In this document: positions 9,995 through 19,530 of the stretch, one piece after another | Numbering within the stretch: the stretch's first letter is position 1 | Layout of the letters: every line of letters begins with the position of its first letter | Assembly: GCA_004151065.3 (NCBI GenBank) | Contig: NWUY0300009040.1 | Location: forward strand, 76,558-97,381 | Direction: 5' to 3' | From: Larix sibirica | Lineage: Eukaryota; Streptophyta; Pinopsida; Pinales; Pinaceae | DNA length: 20,824 bases | The notes under the pieces: generated by a model | Databases searched by the model: none | Seen by the model: only the letters and a program-made list of their open reading frames with translations | Told to the model about the DNA's origin: nothing | Program-made: the position numbers and the translations under genes

Positions 9995-12862
9995 CTCTAA
10001 TAATTTTTCTATCAATTAAAATCCCCTAGACAAAGTACCTTTGATTAATGGCCATGTCTCATATCATCCACATTCATCTGTCAATTTTGTGGGACATGAT
10101 GATCTTCAAAAAGGCCTCGCCATCCCAGCGACTTGGTGTTATTCTCAAAGAGACACTTCTAAACACAATGTTAATGAAAATTAAATGCAAAATAATGGCA
10201 CCACTGGCCAAGACATAAATGACACAATGAGTGGGGATCATAGGTAAAATTCCTTTTCATTTTGCATACATAATGTGGGAGGTGGGAATCATAAGTACTA
10301 ATAGCTAGCCTTGAAGGACAATGCATAGATGCAGATTGTAAGGATATAGGATTCAAGTGATGGCCAAAAGTATCCACACTTCCACATACATAATGCAAAA
10401 TGCAAAAATTGATTCTCAACACGGTGAGCAAAGGATTTTAACCCCACACCCTGCACTTTGCATGTGGAAAGTAGGATATGCAAAGCAAGCCAAAAATATT
10501 TGTAAAAGGGGATTTAAACAAAAGCTCACAAAACTCCATTTTATTGAAAAGTTATAGCCAATCCCAACATATCTATTTCGTATTTCCATTCCATATTAAT
10601 ATTACAACCTCAACATTTGCTTCCTTTTCTTGGTTAATCTTGACCCAACTTTAAGATTATTTACCAAAATTTTACAGCACACTATAATGCTGCAATTTAT
10701 GCCATTTCAACATTATTTGGGCTCATTTCAAAGTCAACTATGCTTGCAACCAATAACAAGTTTCTATGCTCTTCCCATTTCATATACCTACTTTATACTT
10801 TATATATGGAAGTAGCTACATTATCTTATGTTTTGCTTTGATTTGCTACCCATTTGTATATTTGGAATGCACTCAACATTCTTTATCCATGTCACATCCT
10901 ATCAACAGTCATTTACTACTAGAGTCATCTCCTCTCTTTAGTGCAATATCTTCCAGTATCTTGAACATCCATCATATAGTATCTCATACCCCTTTCTCCA
11001 GTTCTGTTTAATTTTATCCAATTCATAGATTTCCTCTTAATTTCATTGGACAAGTTCAACTCTATCCAACAAGACAAAGCCACAAAATGGAATGCTTTAT
11101 TCCATCATTAGAAACTCTCAAGTGAGTGGAAGTTCATGTATTTTTTCACATTCTTCATGCATAACTTGTTTCCTGCAACTCTTCCAAGGATACATATATC
11201 TTGCTCACGAAGATGGTTCGCCATCACATGCATGAAGTGCATGTTTTCTTTTTCTTGGTAGATTTATTCTACCATACTAGGTTCCCATAGATTCCTCCTT
11301 TTCAATCATGCTCTACAACCTTCATTACTTACCTATCTTTCTCTATCTCCAAGGTAAGGACTTACATCTTCATTTATGCATAAGGATGTTGTTTTTATTT
11401 GTTCGTATATTTTAGGCTCCATATAACTGTCATAATTATTTTGTTGCGTACAATAACCAACTACCATCACTAAGGGATCCCACGACTCTTCCCTGCAATC
11501 CAAATTGCACATACAAATTACATTCAACACATTGTATGCATTCTTTCTAAGGACACCATCAACCTTGGTCCCTTCTCTTAAAATGATTGATAATAAAATA
11601 AAATCTATAAGAAACCTCAACCTTATTCAATCAAGGAATTTACCTATCTTGTTAACAAACAATGCTATAATACTCTCAACTTAAATATCTCTTCTCGTCA
11701 AGAGTGCTACTATATTTTTTGGAAACCCTCAGCCATCCTTGATCCAATCATTCAACTTGTTTGTTGACAAACATTTTAGACTGCCATTCTTTTGCACATC
11801 CATTTGTGGCTCCACACCACTTCGAAAGCATCATTAAGAAGTGGATGTAGTCATCCTTAATCATTTTCACATCTAGTATGCTCATATATCACCATAAAAC
11901 TTTGTTCCCAAGTTTAAGATACTTTGGAGGTTATTTACACTAACAATTGCCTTGTCTAACCAAGCCCAAAGGCTATGTTGCGCTAATTTTCAGAAACAAA
12001 AAGAAGTATATTTTGAAAACATAATTCTTATGTTATATTACCCTCTATAACATTTCTATTGACTATGATTCATGCTCAATTATTAGTTTGGAACTAAAAG
12101 TTACAGTTCTTGGAAGTTGTCATTCCTACCCAATTTCTTCACTTTTCTTCATTTGGTGCAACCAAGGTGAGAGACCAAATTCTGCCACTTATAGAAGAAA
12201 ATCTAGTGAGGACTAGAAAAACATTTATATCAGGTACTAATAGTAATTTTATTCATTACCAATCAACAACTCTTAGTTTGGTAATCTAATACTCCCTTAA
12301 TTTTCTACATCAATAGGGAAATGCTAACTTTCCACATTTTTCACTGTCTAGTGGGAGAAAATATAGTGAAAATCACTATCTTTCAAATGTTAAGGATCCA
12401 CAAAATTATCACTAGGAAAAAGTTCAAGAATATTGTAATTATGAAATGTCAACTAAGAGAAGTTTTCCATATTTGATGTCTTGGGTCACTTTTCCTCCAA
12501 TTATAGTTTCCAAAATGGTTAAAACGCACCTTGGAATAGTGGATATGACCATATTTTTCTAATGTTCATTCAAACTATAACAAACGCTCTTCTAGGTTCC
12601 TCGTGCTTGACCTTGTTCCTTATTGTCCAAATTTCATCGCCAATGGAGTTGTTGATAGTAAGTACCATCCCACTCTTTGGAAATTAATATTTTCCAATTT
12701 TCAGGATTCTAGGGCCGAATCTACAACATCACTCTCAATGACATTTTTATAGTTCTTGTTACTATATACTTCCATTTGTAATTTCACCTAAATTCAACTT
12801 TGTATGCTCTGGTTATGGTTAAAAGGAATATTTGGTTCCAATCTTTTGTTTTACAAATAAAT

Positions 12863-12905
12863 TCTTTTTCTTTTTTCTTTTTCTTTTTCTTTTTCTTTTT
12901 TTCCT
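12863..12905. repeat. (CTTTTT)n / (AAAAAG)n microsatellite
   Basis: Five or six near-perfect CTTTTT units, equal to an A-rich AAAAAG run on the minus strand. Such tracts often begin as retroposon tails. Moderately GC-richer sequence lies to its right (12910-13110), but I could not identify a SINE or LINE body there. Confidence 0.85.
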
Positions 12906-13098
12906 TACCTTTATTATGCCCATGGGCCCTGCCATATAGAATTCTATAAATCATCAGAGGGTTGGTTGTCTGTACGGTAAACCCTGAGTACCTTTATAAC
13001 TAATGCCTCTGCATCGTCAATCACAATCTCATCGATTGGGTTGGATCGATCTTGGAGGTCAAGCTTGCATATCTTTATCCAGCGATGTACCTTATGAA

Positions 13099-13573
13099 GT
13101 GGTAAACCACCACATACGTGTCAACATATATATGGATTTGGAGCTTTAAAGGTGGTTTATAAAACCACTATTTTTTTCTTTGAAGTGGTATTAGATACAA
13201 CGTACTACCTCCAACATGATTACATCCATGTAGATGTGGAAACGAACATGGTGTCCACCTATGTGTTAATGTGGCATACTGATGTGTCACCACTTGGGTC
13301 TACCATATCATCACCTATGTTGATGTGGCACCTCCCTCATGCTTGCATGCCACCTTTTAACTACCTTTTTGTGGTGCCTTTCTTGGACACTTGGCATCCA
13401 TCCAACAATTAAGATCTACCCTTGTCATTGATTTCAAAGCACCAAAGTGTAGATCTTAAAAACACCACTCAACCTACAAAGAAGTATACCATTGTACACA
13501 TGGAAATCAATGTATGGATTCAATGGATCTTGAATAATGGTTTCCAAAACCACTTCTTGGACTTCAAAGTGGT
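13099..13573. repeat. Cluster of GTGGT/ACCAC hairpins
   Basis: Short inverted repeats of one motif recur. GTGGT-AA-ACCAC is at 13099-13110. GTGGTTT and AAACCAC with a 3-base loop are at 13152-13168. TGGTTT and AAACCA are at 13538-13552. ACCACTT and AAGTGGT with an 11-base loop are at 13549-13573. Single AAGTGGTAT words also occur at 13183 and 13646. The shared motif at both ends of a block of about 550 bases suggests a degraded foldback or MITE-like element, but no target duplication was found. Confidence 0.45.
13409..13459. repeat. Perfect 11-bp inverted repeat, 29-base loop
   Basis: TTAAGATCTAC at 13409-13419 is mirrored exactly by GTAGATCTTAA at 13449-13459. It lies between the hairpins of the GTGGT cluster and could be its centre. 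A transcription terminator is not a sensible reading in this setting. Confidence 0.7.
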
Positions 13574-14132
13574 ATACAAAACCATTGTCCCAATTTCCCA
13601 CTTTAGAAGCTTGATACCTAGTTTCCATAATAAGACTTCGGTTCCAAAGTGGTATAAGATTACAAACACTCCCACTAATACCACATTTCTCCAAAATTTG
13701 ATATTTCCATGCTTCCATGCATTTATTATTACTACTATGGCACCAAGGTTTTTCCTTTCGACTATTCACTGCGGCTTATGACCATGAAATCATATTTCAA
13801 TTAAAACATGCACAATGTCAACCCCAAATTCTATCTCAACTTCAAATTCAAACTTATAATCAATTATCCTTTTTCTCCAAGAGGAATTCAACCATTATGG
13901 AGTCGAGCCCTACAATTCACAATTATAACCAACAATGCTTCCATACCCAACCCATGTGTTATATCAAGAGCATAATTTGGGCATCTAGAAGCCATGAGTT
14001 ATCGATTATGGGCTTTATACACTTCTTCCCAATTTTTCTGACCGACTTTATGTCAAACCCTAACTTGCATACTGAAAATACTCCCCATGTAGTATAATTT
14101 TAGTGCATACAACCCCAGTGTTGTAGATATTA

Positions 14133-14144
14133 GCTGCAATACCA
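14133..14144 (-). other. Primer-binding site, initiator tRNA-Met type
   Basis: On the minus strand the LTR ends TGTTACA, then ATA, then TGGTATTGCAGC. This matches the plant initiator tRNA-Met primer site TGGTATCAGAGC at 9 of 12 bases, at the expected distance from the LTR. The three mismatches are consecutive and fit decay. The site fixes the right LTR as the 5' LTR and the element as minus-oriented. Confidence 0.65.
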
Positions 14145-15359
14145 TATTGTAACATCCCCAGTTGCCCAATTTTTTCTCTAATCAACACTATGATATAGCA
14201 TACATAGGCAAATATAAATTAGCAATGGAAATAACATTGCCCAATTCAAGTTAATATGTTACCCATGCATACATCCAATTATTTCAGCACATAAAGTATA
14301 TTTTATGGTGATACTTGAAATATTAACAACTAGCAAATAGGATAACACAACAGCATACATATCTAGTCCTCTTCCATAAAAAATAATAACACTTCTTCCA
14401 TGTTTCTAGTATCTTCTATGATACCCACAATGCCAATTAGATCCATTTGGCATGGCTAAAATTTAATTCACATAACAAAGGTAATATTACACCCTCTGCA
14501 TTAAAAAATAATGGTTGTAAAAGCCTTGAAATATGCATATGAATATTTCTCGCATAGTCTAGAATGCATTCTTGATACATTGCTAAATTTTGGATTTTTC
14601 ATTTCACAATTAAGACATATTCTTTAAACACAATAGGCACATAAATGGTAATCTTCAACAATTAAACAACGATAACAAATTTACTTATCTATTTCGTAGA
14701 TTCACTTGGGGAAATAGCTCCATGGGATCATTTTTCCTCCTAGTCATGAGCACCATCTCATGTAGGTGCCACCCCTGTGTTAGGAAATGAAACAACAAGG
14801 GAAAATTTATTGGTTATGGCTTTGGTTCTTCTCACCCATCCCAATTTATAGATATCATAGCCAACGAATTACATTCCAAACCATTATGATTACAACACTC
14901 CCACTCAACCAACCTCTCTTCCCCCTCATCCCACACAACACAAGGATTATGATCCCATTCTTTGCTAAATAGACCGTAAGGCTATCCCCCTTCCCTACAA
15001 TGCTCCAATGCATACTGGACAAGGAATATTCACTGCTAGTGCCAAGGATTTCTAGGTGTAACTAAGTTTTCCCTTTTCACTTAGGAATTAGCCATGCTTG
15101 GAAACAAGTTACGGTAACACACCCCCTTGAAAAAATGCACTCCCTTCTTCCCCAATATTGAGTAAATATCCTTCCCAAAAGCTTGCATGAATACAACACT
15201 TACATGGAGAGCACATGCCCTTCCATGAAGATTGGGGAAATAAAACATTAGATACACGAGAGAAAAGGATCAGAAGGCTTGGAATAATGACATTTGGGCA
15301 ACAACAATAAAATGGTATTTCTTGAACTCACCCTACTTCTCCACTTGGTTCATTGCCCC

Positions 15360-15373
15360 CATAGTTTTCCTAG
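15360..15373. repeat. Target-site duplication, left copy
   Basis: CATAGTTTTCCTAG, matching CATAGTTCTCTTAG at 17252-17265 at 12 of 14 bases. The uninterrupted sister LTR has a related single copy, CATGGTGCTCTTAT, at the same place. A duplication of 14 bases fits target-primed retroposition. Confidence 0.85.
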
Positions 15374-15390
15374 TATTTTTTTTAATAAAC
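15374..15390 (-). other. A-tail end of the retroposon
   Basis: The minus strand reads GTTTATTAAAAAAAATA and stops at the target duplication. The sequence before it (TTGGGTTTTCCACTGCCCTT) resembles the 3' end of plant L1 elements. This is the 3' terminus of the inserted copy. Confidence 0.8.
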
Positions 15391-15622
15391 AAATAGGATT
15401 TATATTATTAAAGGGCAGTGGAAAACCCAAACAACCTAAACTTAGAAAACATGATAAAAAAAATGATCCAAAATTGCTCTTTTGAGCTAAAGTAGAATAT
15501 ACATTGCTTCAAATAACATAATAGAAATATGTGGCATGAGGCCTTCCTACAATATCTAAAGCTACACTATTGAATAAATTTAGCAAGTAGCCATAAACAA
15601 GAAAAGAGCATGAGAAAACATA

Positions 15623-15844
15623 TCAACCAAATTTATACCCTAAATGGGCCTCCTCTGTGAACACATCATCACACTCCATGCCATTGTTGTATTGAAAGTT
15701 TGGTTTCTCTATTAACACCATAGTTGTTTGTTGCACTGTTTCTTCCTCACCAACCTTGTCTTTCACTGAACTAGTAGAGATAACTAGATGACTTGCAATA
15801 GATTGTGAACCTCTAGGAAACCCCAAGATAATATTGCAATGCAT
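15623..15844 (-). other. Short open frame (73 codons) in the retroposon tail
   Basis: Reads MHCNIILGFPRG and so on to EAHLGYKFG. No family is recognised. It is uninterrupted, acidic in its middle part and lies downstream of the 102-codon frame on the same strand. It may be chance or the last part of a once longer frame in the retroposon. Confidence 0.2.
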
Positions 15845-15917
15845 TTTGAATCATTTGCAAGATTCTCATACTTTGAATTATGCTCTTTCAAAATTGCTCC
15901 ATCACTTCTTGCTTATG

Positions 15918-16226
15918 TTATTTCTTTTCCATATGGATACTTAAGTACTCAATTGCTTGTCTCATTCCCTCTAGTTGTCTATTCATCCTTATAAAAAAAA
16001 ATAACCTCAGTAATTCCTTCTCCCCCATTCTATTTGAAGCTAGAAGGATGATCCATACTAAGGATTGAATAGAAAACCCCAAGCCAAATAGCACACTGAA
16101 GACTAAATAAGCCTTGGGATTCATCCAGTCCCAGTTTAAAATACCCCCCACAAAGGTCATGTTCAACCGTATACCAATCCTTTCTGATGTCCTAAGGATC
16201 TTAGCTGATTCCAATTCAAATTGCAA
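15918..16226 (-). other. Open frame (102 codons) with a hydrophobic segment
   Basis: An intact frame in an otherwise decayed region. It starts MQFELESAKILRTSERIG, has a hydrophobic stretch of about 25 residues around residues 40-65 (AYLVFSVLFGLGFSI onward), then a basic, helical end (LEGMRQAIEYLSIHMEKK). It follows the RNase H remnant by about 500 bases in the same retroposon. I do not recognise it. It could be an accessory frame of the parent LINE or a chance frame. No promoter or start context supports expression. Confidence 0.25.
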
Positions 16227-16747
16227 ATCATAAACTAAACCAAAATAAATATTACCTCTAGGAGAGCAAACACCATACCTCTAACCAACTTGTTGTGATG
16301 AGAAAGAACCTCTAGAAAGTACTAGATTTTCCAAGTGCAACCACCACTGAATATGCATTCTAATAACCTGATCCTACCTCTATTGGCACTACTCTTGTTA
16401 CCTCCTTATGTGCATTCTCTCAAAGCATAAGTGTTTTGACCCTCCTAAGCTTGGCCTTCAAAGATCCACTTCCAGTGACCAAAAAATCCAAGCCATATAT
16501 CCCATCCCTACTAGAGGAGTGGTGTATAAGGGCTACAAATCCCACCATGTTGCAGATTGAAATGCAAGGACCAAAGGGATAGGAGGCATGGGTAGATTTA
16601 GTTCTCCTTCACACGAGTATCTAACTATGAAATAGCTTGCATGAGGGCCAAGATTGTTGTGATGCCATGTGTTGGATTTACTTCCTAACCCATGATATAG
16701 GTGGCTAACATGATTTGAGTTCATAATGTTGTTCATATTAGTCCAAT

Positions 16748-17158
16748 TGGGGTAGCCAAAACCTTTCAAAGGGGCACCCTTTTTTATCAATACCCACGTG
16801 TCCAAGTAGATGGTCTCATTTTCCTTTTGATCTTCCAAACCATTGTTGCTTCTTTGCACATGAAAAAACTTAACTTCATCCATAACTTCTAGATTTATAA
16901 GTATTCTTTGAAAGGCATTGTAAAACAAAGTCCCGTTTTTAAGCATCCTCTTCCTAAATTTATTGATGAAAAGAGGGAGTCGCCTGTATCATGGCATTCT
17001 TTACTTGGTTTGCCTACATTAAAACTAACCCAAGATATAAGGCATATATTTTGTTTGGTCATTTGTAGCAGTTTCCAACTCTCAGAATTTGAATTCTATA
17101 TTTCCTTCGAGGCATATAAGAAACACCCCCTTGCCCCACTACTCTTGCCCCCCTAAAA
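16748..17158 (-). pseudogene. Decayed LINE-type RNase H domain
   Basis: The domain normally removes RNA from RNA-DNA hybrids. Blocks in order on the minus strand are RGARVVGQGGV (in place of the glycine-rich start), ETATNDQTKYMPYILG (the TNNxAEYxALxxG helix), a GDS triplet at 16984-16976, and EVKFFHVQRSNNGLEDQ (the strand and xxNxxAD segment). All lie at the expected spacing for an L1 C-terminal RNase H. The first acidic residue of the DGAS motif is not readable, the helix glutamate is lysine, and AD has become ED, so the domain is dead. Two or more frame changes separate the blocks, and the final 137-codon open frame (16533-16946) covers the last third. It sits directly after the tRNA-like head. 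The family call is firm; the catalytic assignments are by analogy. Confidence 0.8.
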
Positions 17159-17182
17159 ATATTGAGGATGGTACCTAACCTA

Positions 17183-17239
17183 GAGACTTGACCCAAAGAT
17201 TTCATGCTTGCAATTCATAGCTCTCAACCACTCGAACTA
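17183..17239 (-). promoter_or_regulatory. tRNA-like Pol III A and B boxes at retroposon head
   Basis: On the minus strand TAGTTCGAGTGG (17239-17228) resembles a tRNA A box, like the CGAGTGG of tRNA-Leu or tRNA-Ser genes. GGGTCAAGTCTC (17194-17183) matches the B box GGTTCGANTCC at 8 of 11 bases. The starts of the two boxes are 44-45 bases apart, the spacing in a tRNA. The A box lies about 12 bases from the element's 5' end. I could not fold a full cloverleaf, so this is a SINE-type head and not a tRNA gene. Confidence 0.55.
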
Positions 17240-17251
17240 ACCCACTACGCT

Positions 17252-17265
17252 CATAGTTCTCTTAG
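17252..17265. repeat. Target-site duplication, right copy
   Basis: CATAGTTCTCTTAG, the partner of 15360-15373. After it, the LTR sequence resumes (GGAATTTATAACCCCA) in register with the left LTR (AAGTCATAACCCCA). Confidence 0.85.
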
Positions 17266-17408
17266 GAATTTATAACCCCAAGTGCACCTTGTTATTATAT
17301 ATTAATTCCACATACTTACACATCATGTGTCACCAAGATTTGGTTCATCCTTGTGCACTTGAAGCATTAGTACATGCATCATGTTCAATGTTCGCATGGG
17401 ATATTATA

Positions 17409-17981
17409 GAAGGTTCCGTAATGTCTAGGGCAAGGGAGTTATCATCCCCACTAAGGCACTAGAATCTATACACTTTGCATTACTATTTATTTATATTTAT
17501 AGTTGCATATCTAGTTGCTAATTGATTATATTGCATTCCACACAACACACACACATCTTTGCACTGAAGATTTGGTGAAGTCTTGTCTTGTGAGAAATTG
17601 GATTTGCACGTGTAATATGCTCCCAGATGTGGTGCACTGTTGGAAACCCGTCACAACTCTCCTCTTCATCCTAGCGATTTTCATCACTTATAGTAGAAAA
17701 ATCTAGGTGAGTATTTTAGATTTTATGTTTGCCTTTCCAACATTATAGTTTTTATCTCATTAAAGGATTTGTCAGTTAATTAACCCTGGTTAGTCAACCC
17801 TCTTTCCTCCTCTTATTTAATGGTAAAAATTTATCTTAAACTTGAGTGAAGTACCCTAATCATTTATATCCATAAGTTAACATTAACAAGATCTTAAGAT
17901 CCCAATTATCTAAGTGGTCATATCTTCCTTTTTTACCTTCTCATCTTACCCTAAGGTTTCTCGATTAACCCTAAAATAGAG
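17409..17981 (+). mobile_element. Plus-strand LTR-like fragment (R/U5 texture)
   Basis: No coding sequence. The run from TTTATTTATATTTATAG through an AC-rich tract near 17540 to GTCACAACTCTCC resembles the end of a plant LTR read on the plus strand, and PBS-like motifs follow. If correct, this is the downstream half of an older element split by the large minus-strand element. A 12-base palindrome, GATCTTAAGATC, lies at 17890-17901. Evidence is texture and position only. Confidence 0.3.
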
Positions 17982-17992
17982 TGGTGACTCCA
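17982..17992 (+). other. PBS-like motif, first copy
   Basis: TGGTGACTCCA, close to the TGGCGACTC-type primer site found after some plant Ty3 LTRs. No LTR end (CA) could be fixed just upstream. Confidence 0.3.
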
Positions 17993-18091
17993 TTGTCATC
18001 TTCCCCCCTCTTCGTAGTGTGTGCATATTTGGGTGGTATTTCATCTTGCTTTCATGCTATGTGTGATTTCATGATCCATTTGTCAATTACA

Positions 18092-18111
18092 TTTAGTGAC
18101 TCCACTATGGA
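18092..18111 (+). other. PBS-like motif, second copy
   Basis: TTTAGTGACTCCACTATGGA, a fuller version of the motif at 17982, repeated 110 bases downstream. It recalls a TTGGCGACTCCACTGGGGA-type primer region of plant LTR elements. Which copy, if either, was the primer site is unclear. Confidence 0.3.
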
Positions 18112-18910
18112 GTTCTTTTCAACCCTTCCTTCTCTTGAGAAAAGACTCCCTCTTCTTTTTCATGTTGATTCTCTATTCCCATCATAGGGGGAATTGTCTA
18201 TGTCTTTTCCATGAGAGGGAAGGTCCATCTTTTCCCTTAGTTTCTCTTTGCTTAATTACTCCTTGGAGTAGTCCCCTCTTCAAGCATCTATCTCTTTATT
18301 ATGGAGGTTGTCCAAATTAGCACCATTGACATAGTAGGTTGTGTGGCTTCTTGTGATCCCCCTTACCATCCTCATCATTCAAATTTCATTCTTGGCACTG
18401 AACTAGACTTCCCTCAAGGTATTATTCATTCTTGCAGTTACTCTTGTGTCCTCATAGAGCCCTCTACCAAGTTTATCCTATCCCCCTACCAAGGAATAAG
18501 GGGAACAATCTCCTCATGCTTTGGAATGAGGAGAAAGTTATCCCTCCTAATGATGGAAGGACTTCTTTCTATTAGGTGGGCCTATATCCCCCCCTTATAG
18601 GAAGCTTTCCATTGATGGATGGGTTCCCTTCCCCTTTATATCTTGGGTGGTATCTCCTACTATTATCCAAGGTCTAATCCCGTCTTAGATGCCTCCCCTA
18701 GCCACTTCATTGTACTTGGAACTCCTAAGCATTGGTGCTTCTATGATGGCTACATAAAATTTACCCAAAGATTATGAACACCCAATTTTAAGTACTCTTG
18801 GGAGACTTGGAGTACAATATCCTCCTTGGTATCCTTTAGTTGGATGTGATAATTGTAATTGATTGTACCTTCATAGTAGAACTCTTATTTTTCCATGTCC
18901 CATTTCCTAG
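18112..18910 (+). other. Leader-like sequence, no gene recognised
   Basis: Pyrimidine-rich plus strand with a 99-codon open frame at 18301-18600 (MEVVQISTIDIVG) that matches nothing I know. It fits the leader of the inferred plus-strand element. No other structure was seen. Confidence 0.3.
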
Positions 18911-19530
18911 GATCATGATCTCTTCTCCCATATTCTTGAAAGCACTTCCACTATTTACTCCTTGATCTCCTCATATTAGTTCCCAAAGTTCATTAAAGTC
19001 CCGTCCTCTTCCTTTCATTTTGAATTTTGGATGTCTAGGTTAGAATCCTCCACTAGAGTTATTTACCTTTTCTCCTTGGACGTGTGGGCATCCTTGGGGA
19101 CACACTATATGGATCCCTCACTTCATCATCTCCTCGCTCACCCTAATTACCAGCTCAAGACATCCTTCTCTTCCTCCCTGATGCCTCACCCTTGTATCTT
19201 GAATGCTTAGGAAATGGACACCATTTATCCTCAACTTTCCATTGATATCCTAAGACAACTTGAGTGAACTTTAGAAGGTTTCCATACTTTAGTATGGATT
19301 TACAAAGTTGAATTAATCCCCATCCTGAATGTGACCTTTGAGTCTCCTACTGTTTTCCCTGGCTATCTCTTACTCCAACTTCACTCGCTCCTTCTTCTTC
19401 ATCAACCCCTAAGTTTTTTAGGTATACTCAATAGAACCTTCTTTCTATCGTCTACCTTGCCTCTTGGTCTTTATATTTTCTTGGTCACTTTCCAAGCAGT
19501 TGGTTTCCCTCTAACTTATTGTTTTGAGTA
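18911..19530 (+). pseudogene. Possible decayed coding stretch, unidentified
   Basis: One plus-strand frame runs for about 206 codons with only three internal stops, fewer than I would expect for this base composition. Blocks include FSHILESTSTIYSLISS, DVWASLGTHYMDPSLHHLL, IYPQLSIDILRQLE and FHTLVWIYKVELIPIL. The pyrimidine-rich composition lowers the chance of stops, which weakens the argument. Its position after a leader-like region would suit a gag remnant of the inferred plus-strand LTR element. No family is recognised and no motif supports a function. Confidence 0.25.

Larger units (their letters stand above)
9995..14132 (-). other. Long 5' leader of the large element
   Basis: About 4.1 kb separate the primer site from the first ATG of the decayed frame. 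No recognisable domain was found on either strand. Frames such as 11333-11620 (minus, 95 aa), 13434-13769 (minus, 111 aa), 13422-13781 (plus) and 13717-14097 (plus, 126 aa) match nothing I know and are probably chance. It contains an A/G microsatellite and a cluster of short hairpins, which could mark smaller nested elements. Confidence 0.5.
15374..17251 (-). mobile_element. tRNA-headed retroposon carrying RNase H remnant
   Basis: A 1,878-bp insertion bounded by a 14-bp target duplication. It ends on the minus strand in an A8 tail (15376-15383), the signature of LINE-machinery insertion. Its 5' end, AGCGTAGTGGG at 17251, leads at once into tRNA-like A and B boxes (17239-17183), then into a decayed RNase H domain (about 17158-16748). 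About 1.4 kb of tail follows with two short open frames. The RNase H type is that found at the C-terminus of many plant L1 LINEs. A simple 5'-truncated LINE would not be expected to start with Pol III boxes, so this looks like a SINE-LINE composite or a template-switch product. The boundaries are well supported; the composite reading is inference. Confidence 0.75.
2681..17408 (-). mobile_element. Large non-autonomous LTR retrotransposon, minus strand
   Basis: Two long direct repeats (2681-3992 and 14148-17408) bound a 10.2-kb interior. Orientation is fixed by three signals on the minus strand. The LTR starts TGTAACACCC. A purine tract precedes the left (3') LTR. A sequence matching the initiator tRNA-Met primer site at 9 of 12 bases follows the right (5') LTR after a 3-base spacer. 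The interior has one decayed frame of about 940 codons and long leader and trailer regions. I saw no reverse transcriptase, integrase, protease or zinc-knuckle motif. By structure this resembles the LARD or TR-GAG type of non-autonomous element, which depends on the enzymes of a partner. The right LTR carries a later 1.88-kb retroposon. The left LTR lacks its outermost 97 bases, so no target-site duplication for the whole element can be shown. Confidence 0.8.
14148..17408 (-). mobile_element. 5' LTR of the large element, split by an insertion
   Basis: Minus-strand start TATAATATCCC at 17408 (TGTAACACCC in the sister LTR); end GGGATGTTACA at 14148. The two ends are imperfect inverted copies, as in many plant Ty3-type LTRs. 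After removing the 1.88-kb retroposon and one copy of its target duplication, the LTR is about 1.37 kb, close to the left copy. The left copy matches it continuously across the insertion point, which gives the empty-site sequence. Confidence 0.85.

Noticed and set aside
13422-13781. Opposed frames of 119 (plus) and 111 (minus) codons
   Set aside because: They overlap almost fully on opposite strands, lie over a hairpin cluster, and neither shows a recognisable motif.
14148-14244. Start of an independent plus-strand LTR (TGTAACATCCCC)
   Set aside because: The same bases read on the minus strand as the end of the right LTR, directly followed by a tRNA-Met-type primer site, and the rest of the LTR matches the left copy in minus orientation.
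17165-17251. A genuine tRNA gene
   Set aside because: A and B boxes are spaced correctly but the acceptor and T stems do not pair, and the B box has three mismatches. It fits a SINE-type head better.
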